Source of the DNA: Caulobacteraceae bacterium
GTDB taxonomy: Bacteria > Pseudomonadota > Alphaproteobacteria > Caulobacterales > Caulobacteraceae
Direction: 5' to 3'
Assembly: GCA_947452665.1 (NCBI GenBank)
Contig: CANGEH010000030.1
Span: forward strand, 1 to 12,869
Length of the DNA stretch: 12,869 bases
The position numbers were made by a program, and so were the translations under genes. This document shows, one piece after another, positions 7,071 through 12,869 of the stretch. Numbering within the stretch: position 1 is the first letter of the stretch; every line of letters starts with the position of its first letter. The notes beneath the pieces are model-generated. The model had not been told where the DNA came from. It saw nothing but the letters and a program-made list of their open reading frames with translations, and did no database searches.

Positions 7071-7739
7071 GAAAATTTCCTGCCAAATCGCAACCTAGAG
7101 TCAGCATTTGTGGCCAGCTTGAGTGCCGCGCGACTCGGTCGGCACCTGAAAGATTCAGGTGGAAATCGCCCATCGGCCCTGCGGCTCTATGATTGGAATG
7201 TCAGGCTCTCTCAGGGCCTTTATGTTCGATTACAGATTTGGGAAATAACCCTGCGCAACCGAATGAATGGCTTCTTGAGCGAGAAATTTGGCAAGGATTG
7301 GCCGCATAGACCCGTAGTCAGCCAGTTGCGAAAATCTGACCTGGACGGTCTGCGGACTTCAGTTTTGCGTCAAAAAAATCGACGCGGCTTAGACTTCCCA
7401 ACCACGGACATGATTGTCGCAGACCTTTCTGCAGGCTTTTGGGTGGCTATGTTTGCACAGCGCTATAGCCGAATGTTTGGCTGGCCAGACAATCTCCAAA
7501 AGGTTTTTCCCTATGCGCGTAGTCACGCAAGACATGAGATTTTTGCGATGAACGGCCGGGTTTTGGAGATACGCAATCGGATCGCGCATCATGAACCCAT
7601 CTATCATCTTGACCTGTTGCAGCTAGACCACGACCTAAACGAACTCATAAGGGGCATGTGCCAAGGGGCCGCTGCCTATGCCGACAAGGCGTGTCGTTTT
7701 AGCTTTGTTTTGACACAAGGTCCTGAGCGCGCGACCTGA
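7065..7739 (+). CDS. Abi family protein, HEPN RNase-like (abortive infection / toxin candidate)
   Basis: This 224-residue protein resembles the Abi-like (AbiD/AbiF type) family. An N-terminal helical block, ALRLYDWNVRLSQGLYVRLQ (38-57), leads into ITLRNR (61-66). A middle block, LSAGFWVAMFAQRY (121-134), and the C-terminal RNRIAHHEP (170-178) follow. The last contains the HEPN motif R-N-x-x-x-H as Arg170, Asn171 and His175, so the putative ribonuclease site is intact. The start ATG has TAAGG (7053-7057) seven bases upstream. Two sampled 60-base lines are 48% and 53% GC, against 63% in a line of xseA. Codons such as AGA, CGA and TTA occur, which suggests transfer. It sits alone between divergent purD and xseA with no protein partner. 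A structured RNA element lies immediately upstream. Related AbiF proteins are reported to act as toxins held by an RNA antitoxin; whether this one does is inference. Confidence 0.75.
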   Translation: MQENFLPNRNLESAFVASLSAARLGRHLKDSGGNRPSALRLYDWNVRLSQGLYVRLQIWEITLRNRMNGFLSEKFGKDWPHRPVVSQLRKSDLDGLRTSVLRQKNRRGLDFPTTDMIVADLSAGFWVAMFAQRYSRMFGWPDNLQKVFPYARSHARHEIFAMNGRVLEIRNRIAHHEPIYHLDLLQLDHDLNELIRGMCQGAAAYADKACRFSFVLTQGPERAT

Positions 7740-7757
7740 GGCCCGCGAACCAAGCCT

Positions 7758-7787
7758 TTGCCAGCGGCGCGTCAAGGCCGCTATAGT
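7758..7787 (+). promoter_or_regulatory. sigma-70-type promoter for xseA, probably leaderless
   Basis: TTGCCA (7758-7763) and TATAGT (7782-7787) are separated by 18 bases, and each box matches the consensus in 5 of 6 positions. A start about seven bases after the -10 box would fall on the A of the xseA ATG at 7794. No Shine-Dalgarno precedes that ATG, which agrees with a leaderless message. Confidence 0.45.
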
Positions 7788-7793
7788 CGCGGC

Positions 7794-9287
7794 ATGGATC
7801 AGTCTTCTACCAATGCCAGCGCCTTTTCGGTTTCGGAACTGGCCTTTGCCCTCAAGCGCACGCTCGAGGATGCCTATGGCCATGTGCGACTGCGCGGCGA
7901 GGTGTCCAAGGTCACGCGCCATAGTTCGGGCCATGTCTATCTGACCCTCAAGGATGACAAGGCCGCGATTGATGGCGTGATCTGGAAGGGGGTCGTTCGG
8001 GGCCTGGCCTGTCAGCCCGAACAGGGGCTGGAAGTGATTGCCACCGGCAAGATCACCACCTTCCCTGCCTCGTCCAAATACCAGATCGTGATCGAGAGCC
8101 TAGAGCCTGCGGGCATTGGCGCGCTCTTGGCTCAGCTTGAACGTCTCAAGGCCCGGCTTCAGGCCGAGGGCCTGTTCGCGGCCGATCGAAAACAGGCCCT
8201 GCCGACCATGCCCGCCGTGATTGGGGTGATTACCAGCCCGACCGGGGCTGTGATTCGCGACATTCTGCACCGCATCCGCGAACGTTGGCCGTGCCATGTG
8301 CTGGTCTGGCCCGTGGTGGTCCAGGGCGATCAGGCAGCTCTTCAAGTAATCGCCGCGATTGAGGGCTTTAACGCCCTGGTCCCCGGCGGCGATATACCCC
8401 GCCCCGATGTGCTGATTGTCGCACGCGGCGGCGGCTCGGTTGAAGACCTTTGGGCGTTTAATGATGAAGCCCTAGCGCGGGCCGTGGCGGCCAGTAAGAT
8501 TCCTCTGATCTCGGCAGTAGGTCACGAGACCGACACCACCTTGATCGATTATGTCTCAGACCGCCGCGCCCCAACCCCGACGGCAGCGGCCGAAATCGCT
8601 AGCCCCGTACTGGCTGAATTGCGGATGGGTATACTCGATCTAGACAAGCGCTTAACCCGCGCCGGCAGCCGTCTTTTGGACGATAGACGCGTCAATCTGG
8701 CCGCCACGGCGCGCGGCCTGCCAAGACCAGCCGACCTGCTTGCTCTGGCCAGTCAAAGGTTTGACGGGGCGGCCGGGCGGCTAAATTCTGGGCTGGAGCG
8801 CAATACCAATACCCATGACCGCGCCTTTATGGCCATTGCCGGACGCCTAGCCCCAGCCCTGCTGGAGCGGCCAGGCCAGGTCAAGGCTGAACGCCTAGCC
8901 GACCTGTCCGGCAGGTTGGATCTAGCCATTGGCCGCACCGCCGACCAGGCCATGCGCCGCGCGCGTCTGCCCGACCTTGCATTGAGGCTTGATAATGCCG
9001 TTGCACGGCGGCTGTCCTTGGCGGGCGAGCGGCTGGTAGGCTTGGAAAAGCTGCGCGTTTCGCTTGATCCGGACCGGCCGCTAGCCCGGGGCTTTGCTCG
9101 GATACGCAAGGGCGATGGCAGCCTCGCCCGTCAAGCCAGCGATCTGGCCAATGGCGAGACCGTCCAACTGGTCTTTGCCGGCCAGCAGGAACGCAGTGCC
9201 GTGGTCACAGATGGCGCGTCCGCCTCGCCGCCCGCCAAACCGCCTACGCGCAAGCCCGCCCGCACCGATCAGGGCAGCCTGTTCTAG
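7794..9287 (+). CDS. xseA: exodeoxyribonuclease VII large subunit
   Basis: XseA is the catalytic subunit of exonuclease VII, which degrades single-stranded DNA from both ends and works with several small XseB subunits (not in this window). The protein has 497 residues. The N-terminal OB fold covers about 11-105 and starts SVSELAFALKRTLEDAYG. The nuclease domain follows, with GVITSPTGAVIRD (144-156), RGGGSVEDLWAFN (211-223) and VGHETDTTLIDYVSDRRAPT (242-261). Asp156, Arg211, His244 and Asp247 align with residues reported as essential in the E. coli enzyme. The region after 270 is the long helical part rich in Leu, Arg and Ala. I start at the ATG at 7794. An earlier in-frame TTG at 7758 is part of the promoter and adds residues unlike the family. 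DUF2093 follows after 32 bases. Confidence 0.97.
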   Translation: MDQSSTNASAFSVSELAFALKRTLEDAYGHVRLRGEVSKVTRHSSGHVYLTLKDDKAAIDGVIWKGVVRGLACQPEQGLEVIATGKITTFPASSKYQIVIESLEPAGIGALLAQLERLKARLQAEGLFAADRKQALPTMPAVIGVITSPTGAVIRDILHRIRERWPCHVLVWPVVVQGDQAALQVIAAIEGFNALVPGGDIPRPDVLIVARGGGSVEDLWAFNDEALARAVAASKIPLISAVGHETDTTLIDYVSDRRAPTPTAAAEIASPVLAELRMGILDLDKRLTRAGSRLLDDRRVNLAATARGLPRPADLLALASQRFDGAAGRLNSGLERNTNTHDRAFMAIAGRLAPALLERPGQVKAERLADLSGRLDLAIGRTADQAMRRARLPDLALRLDNAVARRLSLAGERLVGLEKLRVSLDPDRPLARGFARIRKGDGSLARQASDLANGETVQLVFAGQQERSAVVTDGASASPPAKPPTRKPARTDQGSLF

Positions 9288-9313
9288 ACCTTGGCGCGGC
9301 AAAGGATTATAAG
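9285..9313 (+). promoter_or_regulatory. weak promoter-like pair before DUF2093
   Basis: TAGACC (9285-9290) and TATAAG (9308-9313) are 17 bases apart and would start transcription near the ATG at 9320. Part of the -10 region, AAGGG (9311-9315), could instead serve as a Shine-Dalgarno with a short 4-base spacing for read-through from xseA. The two readings cannot be separated from sequence. Confidence 0.22.
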
Positions 9314-9319
9314 GGCTAT

Positions 9320-9550
9320 ATGAACGCTTTTGATCGCAATTCGGCTTCCAAGCCCAATGAGCCTGCCGTCCTGCATTATGGCGATGGCGAATTTGCCGTG
9401 CTCAAGGCTGGCGCATTTGTGCTTTGTGCCGTGACCGGGGCCAAGATCCCGCTAGAGGCCTTACGCTATTGGGATCCGATTAATCAGGAAGCCTTTGCCG
9501 GACCAAAGCAGGCGCTTGAGCGTTGGCAGGAACGCAATCCAAAGGCTTAA
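9320..9550 (+). CDS. DUF2093 family small protein
   Basis: This 76-residue protein matches the DUF2093 family, small conserved proteins of alphaproteobacteria with no known function. The recognisable core runs from LHYGDGEFAVLKAGAF (18-33) through CAVTGAKIPLEALRYW (36-51) to NQEAF (55-59). The CAVTG and LRYW blocks are the family hallmarks. It has no signal peptide or membrane segment. A single Cys (36) in this core makes a zinc ribbon unlikely. It follows xseA by 32 bases on the same strand. In other alphaproteobacteria the family is found near xseA or lpxK, both present in this window. Its stop overlaps the stop of the convergent acyltransferase gene within TTAA. Confidence 0.85.
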   Translation: MNAFDRNSASKPNEPAVLHYGDGEFAVLKAGAFVLCAVTGAKIPLEALRYWDPINQEAFAGPKQALERWQERNPKA

Positions 9551-9556
9551 GCCTTT
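9541..9556. repeat. perfect 16-base palindrome holding both convergent stop codons
   Basis: AAAGGCTTAAGCCTTT is identical to its own reverse complement. Its centre TTAA supplies the TAA stop of DUF2093 (9548-9550) and the TAA stop of the acyltransferase (9547-9549). It may act as a short hairpin at both mRNA 3' ends, though no long U-tract follows. Confidence 0.5.
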
Positions 9557-10464
9557 AGGCTGTCATAGGCCTGGTTGGACCAACGCTTATGCACCCAAAA
9601 CCACTCCTCGGGCCGCTCGCGAATCCGCTCTTCCATAAAGGCATTGACCAGACGTACCCCCGCCTCGATATCGGCGGTGCGGTCGCCAGTATTGGGCACC
9701 TCGATGGGGTCGTGAACAATGACCCGAAACCGCGCGCCCCGGGTGCGCTGCACTGACATGGGCTGCAAGACCGTGCCAAAGCGCAAGGCTAGGCGGGTTG
9801 GCCCGGGCGCGGTATGGGCCAGATGACCAAAAAACGGCGCAGCGACCCCGCCATTGAATTTTTGATCATTCATCAGGGCCACAGACTCGCCCCGGCCCAT
9901 GGCCTCGAGCAATTCGCGCGCGCCGTCACCGCCCTTGGGGGCAAACAAGCGCACCCCGTAGCGAAATCGGCTCTTTTTGATGCGATCATCGACATAAGGA
10001 TTATTGGCGGCGCGATAGGTCATCTGGCAGATGACTCCGCAATCGACAATGGCCGCTGGCATGACCTCCCAGTTGGACAGGTGGCCAGAGACAAAAACGA
10101 CGGGCAGTTTTTCGCGGGCGATTTGCTGCAGGCGCTCAATATTGACCACCTCGACCCGGCCCGTAGAGGGCAAGATGCGGTCCATGAGCGAGAACTCGGC
10201 AAACGACCGGCCGAGCCCCTCCCATTGCGCGTCCAGTATCCGTAACCGCTCGGCCAAGGCCATTTCGGGAAAAGCAAGGCGCAGATTGCGGTCCGCCACC
10301 TTGTGTGCGCCGCTTAAAGGTCCAAATAGCCGCAAAAAGCCGCCGCCAAACGCCGAGGCGGCATCGGTCGGCAAGAGCCGAAACAGGGCCGTAAACAGGT
10401 CATAGCCCAAGGCCTCAAGCCGCCAGGCCAGATCTTGCTGCAGGGAAACCTTGGGGCCAGTCAT
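9547..10464 (-). CDS. LpxL/HtrB-type lipid A lauroyl acyltransferase
   Basis: This is a lysophospholipid acyltransferase of the bacterial lipid A biosynthesis family (LpxL/LpxM/HtrB), which adds secondary acyl chains from acyl-ACP to Kdo-lipid IVA at the inner membrane. With the start used here it has 305 residues, typical for the family. The catalytic HX4E motif is GHLSNWE (127-133, His128 and Glu133). Further family blocks are NDQKFNGG (199-206) and WFWVHKRW (288-295). A hydrophobic N-terminal segment lies near 20-32. I choose the ATG at 10464 because AGGA stands seven bases upstream. An upstream TTG at 10521 would add 19 unlike residues. Which position and chain it acylates cannot be told. 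It is separate from the msbA-lpxK operon and divergent from the phosphatase gene. Confidence 0.9.
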   Translation of the reverse strand: MTGPKVSLQQDLAWRLEALGYDLFTALFRLLPTDAASAFGGGFLRLFGPLSGAHKVADRNLRLAFPEMALAERLRILDAQWEGLGRSFAEFSLMDRILPSTGRVEVVNIERLQQIAREKLPVVFVSGHLSNWEVMPAAIVDCGVICQMTYRAANNPYVDDRIKKSRFRYGVRLFAPKGGDGARELLEAMGRGESVALMNDQKFNGGVAAPFFGHLAHTAPGPTRLALRFGTVLQPMSVQRTRGARFRVIVHDPIEVPNTGDRTADIEAGVRLVNAFMEERIRERPEEWFWVHKRWSNQAYDSLKA

Positions 10465-10471
10465 AAGTCCA

Positions 10472-10475
10472 TCCT
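10472..10475 (-). promoter_or_regulatory. Shine-Dalgarno site that fixes the acyltransferase start
   Basis: On the - strand AGGA is seven bases before the ATG at 10464, favouring this start over an in-frame TTG at 10521. Confidence 0.5.
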
Positions 10476-10511
10476 GAACGCCCCGCGAGAGTCGCGCAAC
10501 GCAAGGCTCTG

Positions 10512-10540
10512 CATAGATCAAGCTCGCAAGACCTTTTCAA
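10512..10540 (-). promoter_or_regulatory. candidate promoter for the acyltransferase gene
   Basis: On the - strand TTGAAA (10540-10535) and TCTATG (10517-10512) are 17 bases apart. The -35 box is good (5 of 6) and the -10 box poor (3 of 6). The -35 box overlaps the left arm of the inverted repeat at 10536-10567. Confidence 0.28.
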
Positions 10541-10567
10541 GGCCCGTTTGGGCGGTTAAGCCTTGAA
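10536..10567. promoter_or_regulatory. 8-bp inverted repeat in the divergent control region, abutting a start codon
   Basis: TTCAAGGC (10536-10543) and GCCTTGAA (10560-10567) form a perfect 8-bp inverted repeat with 16 bases between. The right arm ends two bases before the phosphatase ATG, covering where its ribosome-binding site should be. The left arm overlaps the candidate acyltransferase -35 box. It could be an operator for both genes or an RNA hairpin that hides the phosphatase start. Confidence 0.38.
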
Positions 10568-10569
10568 GC

Positions 10570-11400
10570 ATGACCCAGCTTGCGAAAAATCATCTTCAGG
10601 CCCTCGACGCCTTTATCCTGCAATTGCATGCCGCCGCCGGTGAGGTGATCTTGCCGCTGTTTCGTGCCGATCACGGGCTGGAAAACAAGGCCAGCCAAGG
10701 CGCGTTTGATCCGGTCACTGAGGCCGACAAGGGGGCAGAAGCGGCCATTCGCACCCTGATCGCCAAGCATTATCCAGACCATGGCGTGATAGGTGAGGAA
10801 TATGGCGAGGATCGGCCCGATGCCGAATTTGTCTGGGTGCTCGATCCCATTGACGGCACCCGCGCCTTTGTCGCAGGCCTGCCGGTCTGGACCACCCTGA
10901 TTGGCCTGCGCCATATGGGCCGCCCGGTTCTGGGCCTGATTGGTCAATCCTTTCTGGGCGAGAGCTTTGTGGGTTCCCAAGCCCTAGGCTCACGCCTGAT
11001 CAAGGGTAACAAGGTCACACCGCTCAAGGTGCGCGACTGCGGCAGTCTCAGCCAGGCTATTATCGCCACCACGGATACCGGCCTGTTTGACCTAGGCGAG
11101 ACTGCGGCCTGGAGCGACTTGCGCAACGCCAGCCGTCTGGCGCGGATGGGCTGCGATGCCTATGCCTATGCCATGGTCGCCCTAGGCACGATGGACCTGG
11201 TCCTAGAGACCGGGCTCAAGGCCTGGGATATTGATGCCGCCATTCCGGTGATTGAGGGCGCGGGCGGTCTTGTCACCGACTGGCGCGGCCAGACCATTGG
11301 CCCGAGGCCGCAAGATACTGGCGGCCAAATGCTAATCGCCGCCACCAAGGCCTGTCAGGACAGTGCGCTGGCGCTTCTCGCCAAGGGGGCCAAGGGCTAG
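10570..11400 (+). CDS. hisN: inositol monophosphatase family protein, probably histidinol-phosphatase
   Basis: This 276-residue Mg-dependent phosphatase has all IMPase-family metal-site motifs: GEEYG (75-79, Glu76 and Glu77), LDPIDGTRAF (91-100, Asp92 and Asp95) and WDIDAAIPVIEGAGG (219-233, Asp220). The continuation FVAGLPVWTTLIGL (100-113) is the form seen in HisN-type histidinol-phosphatases, which remove phosphate from L-histidinol phosphate in histidine synthesis. Inositol monophosphatase (SuhB) or CysQ-type nucleotidase activity is possible, as the family overlaps in sequence. No other his gene is nearby, so context does not help. No clear Shine-Dalgarno is seen; the space before the ATG is taken by an inverted-repeat arm. 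The stop shares CTAG with the glmM stop. Confidence 0.75.
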   Translation: MTQLAKNHLQALDAFILQLHAAAGEVILPLFRADHGLENKASQGAFDPVTEADKGAEAAIRTLIAKHYPDHGVIGEEYGEDRPDAEFVWVLDPIDGTRAFVAGLPVWTTLIGLRHMGRPVLGLIGQSFLGESFVGSQALGSRLIKGNKVTPLKVRDCGSLSQAIIATTDTGLFDLGETAAWSDLRNASRLARMGCDAYAYAMVALGTMDLVLETGLKAWDIDAAIPVIEGAGGLVTDWRGQTIGPRPQDTGGQMLIAATKACQDSALALLAKGAKG

Positions 11401-12752
11401 GCGGCGGTCGCAGCCTTGACCGCTGCGACAATGGTGTCGACGACCTTGGCCACCTGACGGTCATCATCGCCCTCAGCCATAACCCGGATCAGGGGCTCGG
11501 TACCAGAGGCCCTGACCAGAACCCGGCCCGAGCCCTTTAGGCTCGAGGCCCCGTCGGCAATAGCCTGCTGCACCTTGGCATTCTCCAGCGGCTTGCCGGA
11601 CGAAAAGCGTACATTTTTCAGGATTTGCGGCACGGGCTCAAACTGTCGGGCCAGACTGCTCATGGGCTTTTGCGCCGCGACCAGCACGGCTAGCACTTGC
11701 AAGGCGGCAATCATGCCATCGCCCGTGGTGGAGAAATCCGACAAGATCACATGGCCAGACTGTTCGCCGCCCAAATTAAAGCCGCCTTCACGCATACGCG
11801 CCATGACACTGCGGTCACCAACAGGCGTGCGCTCTAAGGTTAGGCCCCGCGCGGCCATAAACCGCTCCAGCCCCAGATTAGACATGACGGTGGCCACCAC
11901 TCCGCCCCCGGCCAGCCGGTCCTGATCGGCCCAGGCCCCCGCAATAATCGCCATGATCTGGTCGCCATCGACCACCTGACCGCGCTCGTCACAAATCACC
12001 AGACGATCGGCATCCCCGTCCAGAGCAATGCCGATATCGGCACGATATTCCCGCACCGCATTGGCCATGGCGCCCGGATGGGTCGAGCCGCATTCCTCAT
12101 TGATATTTGTGCCGTCCGGCGAGATCCCAACCTCAATCACCTCAGCGCCCAGTTCATAAAGCGCGGTCGGGGCAACCTTATAGGCCGCGCCATTGGCGCA
12201 ATCGATCACAACGCGCATGCCCGAAAGGCTTAGATTGCGCGGGAAGGTCGCCTTGATGATTTCAACATAGCGGGCCTGGGCATCGTCAATCCGCTTGACC
12301 CGGCCAAGACCGCGCGGCTCGGCCAAGCCCTCTTGCAGGCCCTCATCCATCAGGGCCTCGATCTGCAACTCATGCGCATCGGACAGTTTGTAGCCATCGG
12401 GGCCAAACAGCTTGATGCCGTTATCGGCAAAATTATTGTGCGAGGCCGAGATCATCACGCCAAGATCAGCGCGCATGGAGCGGGTCATCATGGCCACGGC
12501 GGGGGTCGGCAAGGGCCCAAACAGCCGCACATCCATGCCGACACTGGCAAAGCCCGCGACCAGGGCTGGCTCAATCATATAGCCAGACAGCCGGGTATCC
12601 TTGCCGATCACGACCAGATGCCGCCGATCGCCGCCGCGCTGAAAGACCTTGCCTGCCGCAAGGCCGACGCGAAGCGCGACCTCGGCAGTCATGGGGTGTT
12701 GGTTGGCTTGACCGCGAATACCGTCGGTTCCGAAATATGTGCGCTTAGACAT
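11397..12752 (-). CDS. glmM: phosphoglucosamine mutase
   Basis: GlmM converts glucosamine-6-phosphate to glucosamine-1-phosphate, the step before UDP-GlcNAc, which feeds peptidoglycan and lipid A. The 451-residue length is standard for this four-domain enzyme. It begins YFGTDGIRG (6-14). The active-site phosphoserine loop is SASHNNFADNGIK (102-114, Ser104), the metal loop is DGDADR (245-250), the sugar-binding loop is GGEQSGH (328-334) and the phosphate-binding loop is RASGTEPLIRVM (414-425). GEQSG rather than GEMSG is usual for GlmM and argues against a phosphomannomutase. The 117 bases upstream hold a TTGACG box on the - strand (12811-12806) as a possible -35, but no convincing -10 box and no clear Shine-Dalgarno. 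Confidence 0.97.
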   Translation of the reverse strand: MSKRTYFGTDGIRGQANQHPMTAEVALRVGLAAGKVFQRGGDRRHLVVIGKDTRLSGYMIEPALVAGFASVGMDVRLFGPLPTPAVAMMTRSMRADLGVMISASHNNFADNGIKLFGPDGYKLSDAHELQIEALMDEGLQEGLAEPRGLGRVKRIDDAQARYVEIIKATFPRNLSLSGMRVVIDCANGAAYKVAPTALYELGAEVIEVGISPDGTNINEECGSTHPGAMANAVREYRADIGIALDGDADRLVICDERGQVVDGDQIMAIIAGAWADQDRLAGGGVVATVMSNLGLERFMAARGLTLERTPVGDRSVMARMREGGFNLGGEQSGHVILSDFSTTGDGMIAALQVLAVLVAAQKPMSSLARQFEPVPQILKNVRFSSGKPLENAKVQQAIADGASSLKGSGRVLVRASGTEPLIRVMAEGDDDRQVAKVVDTIVAAVKAATAA

Positions 12753-12869
12753 GAAGCTCTGGACCCAAGAAATGATCAGAAATGCAGTGTGACGTGCAAA
12801 ACCGCCGTCAAATGCTAGATACCGCTTTATCGCGGCAAGATGGCCACTTCTAGACCATAATCACAGCCA

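Noticed and set aside
12333..12818. 161-codon plus-strand frame opposite glmM, and a similar 143-codon frame at 9814-10245 opposite the acyltransferase
   Set aside because: Both are antisense to genes with all catalytic motifs and show low-complexity, composition-driven sequence.
12789..12820. Plus-strand promoter (GTGACG with GCTAGA) pointing out of the window
   Set aside because: The 19-base spacing and weak match are not convincing, and no downstream gene is visible to support it.
1..12869. CRISPR array, IS element, tRNA or attachment site
   Set aside because: No regularly spaced repeats, transposase or integrase gene, or tRNA-like cloverleaf seen on either strand.

Overview
This window is a chromosomal segment from an alphaproteobacterium, roughly 60% GC. 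The gene content supports this: an MsbA / DUF374 / WaaA / LpxK lipid A cluster, the alphaproteobacterial small protein DUF2093 next to xseA, purD divergent from xseA, and an IMPase-family histidinol phosphatase of HisN type. The family or genus cannot be resolved from the sequence alone. There is no tRNA, rRNA, CRISPR array, IS element or prophage gene in the window. Almost all of it is coding, and no gene-free stretch exceeds about 210 bases.

Left part (1-4410, + strand): the end of an MsbA-type lipid flippase (its 5' end lies outside the window), a DUF374 acyltransferase-like protein, the Kdo transferase WaaA and the lipid A 4'-kinase LpxK. All three junctions are 4-base ATGA overlaps, so this is a tightly coupled operon for building and exporting the lipid A-Kdo core. 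Convergent to it (4426-6857, - strand) are purD (GAR synthetase) and, downstream of it, an ACAD10/11-type phosphotransferase with its own Shine-Dalgarno. A palindrome of the CAAAC-N4-GTTTG type overlaps that Shine-Dalgarno.

Middle part (6858-7793): this is the accessory-looking spot. Between the divergent housekeeping genes purD and xseA sits one gene for an Abi-family (HEPN RNase-like) protein with an intact RNxxxH motif. It is visibly AT-richer than its neighbours. Immediately upstream, in a 207-base intergenic region, is a compact structured element: a rod-like hairpin (6985-7036) beside a perfect 10-bp hairpin (6951-6976). The latter is followed by six Ts when read on the - strand. A minus-strand promoter-like pair (TTGCAT-N17-TATAAA) overlaps the abi start codon. 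The element could be an RNA partner (antitoxin) of the HEPN protein, a free-standing small RNA, or an attenuator-like leader of purD. This is the strongest candidate for something undescribed here.

Right part (7794-12752): xseA with a good promoter that would give a leaderless message, DUF2093, then convergent to these an LpxL/HtrB-type lipid A acyltransferase. Divergent from the acyltransferase is a histidinol-phosphatase-like IMPase, and convergent to that is glmM. Two of the convergent pairs share their stop codons inside TTAA and CTAG. glmM (GlcN-1-P for UDP-GlcNAc), LpxK, WaaA, MsbA and the acyltransferase all serve the cell envelope, so the window mixes envelope biogenesis with purine, histidine and DNA-repair functions.
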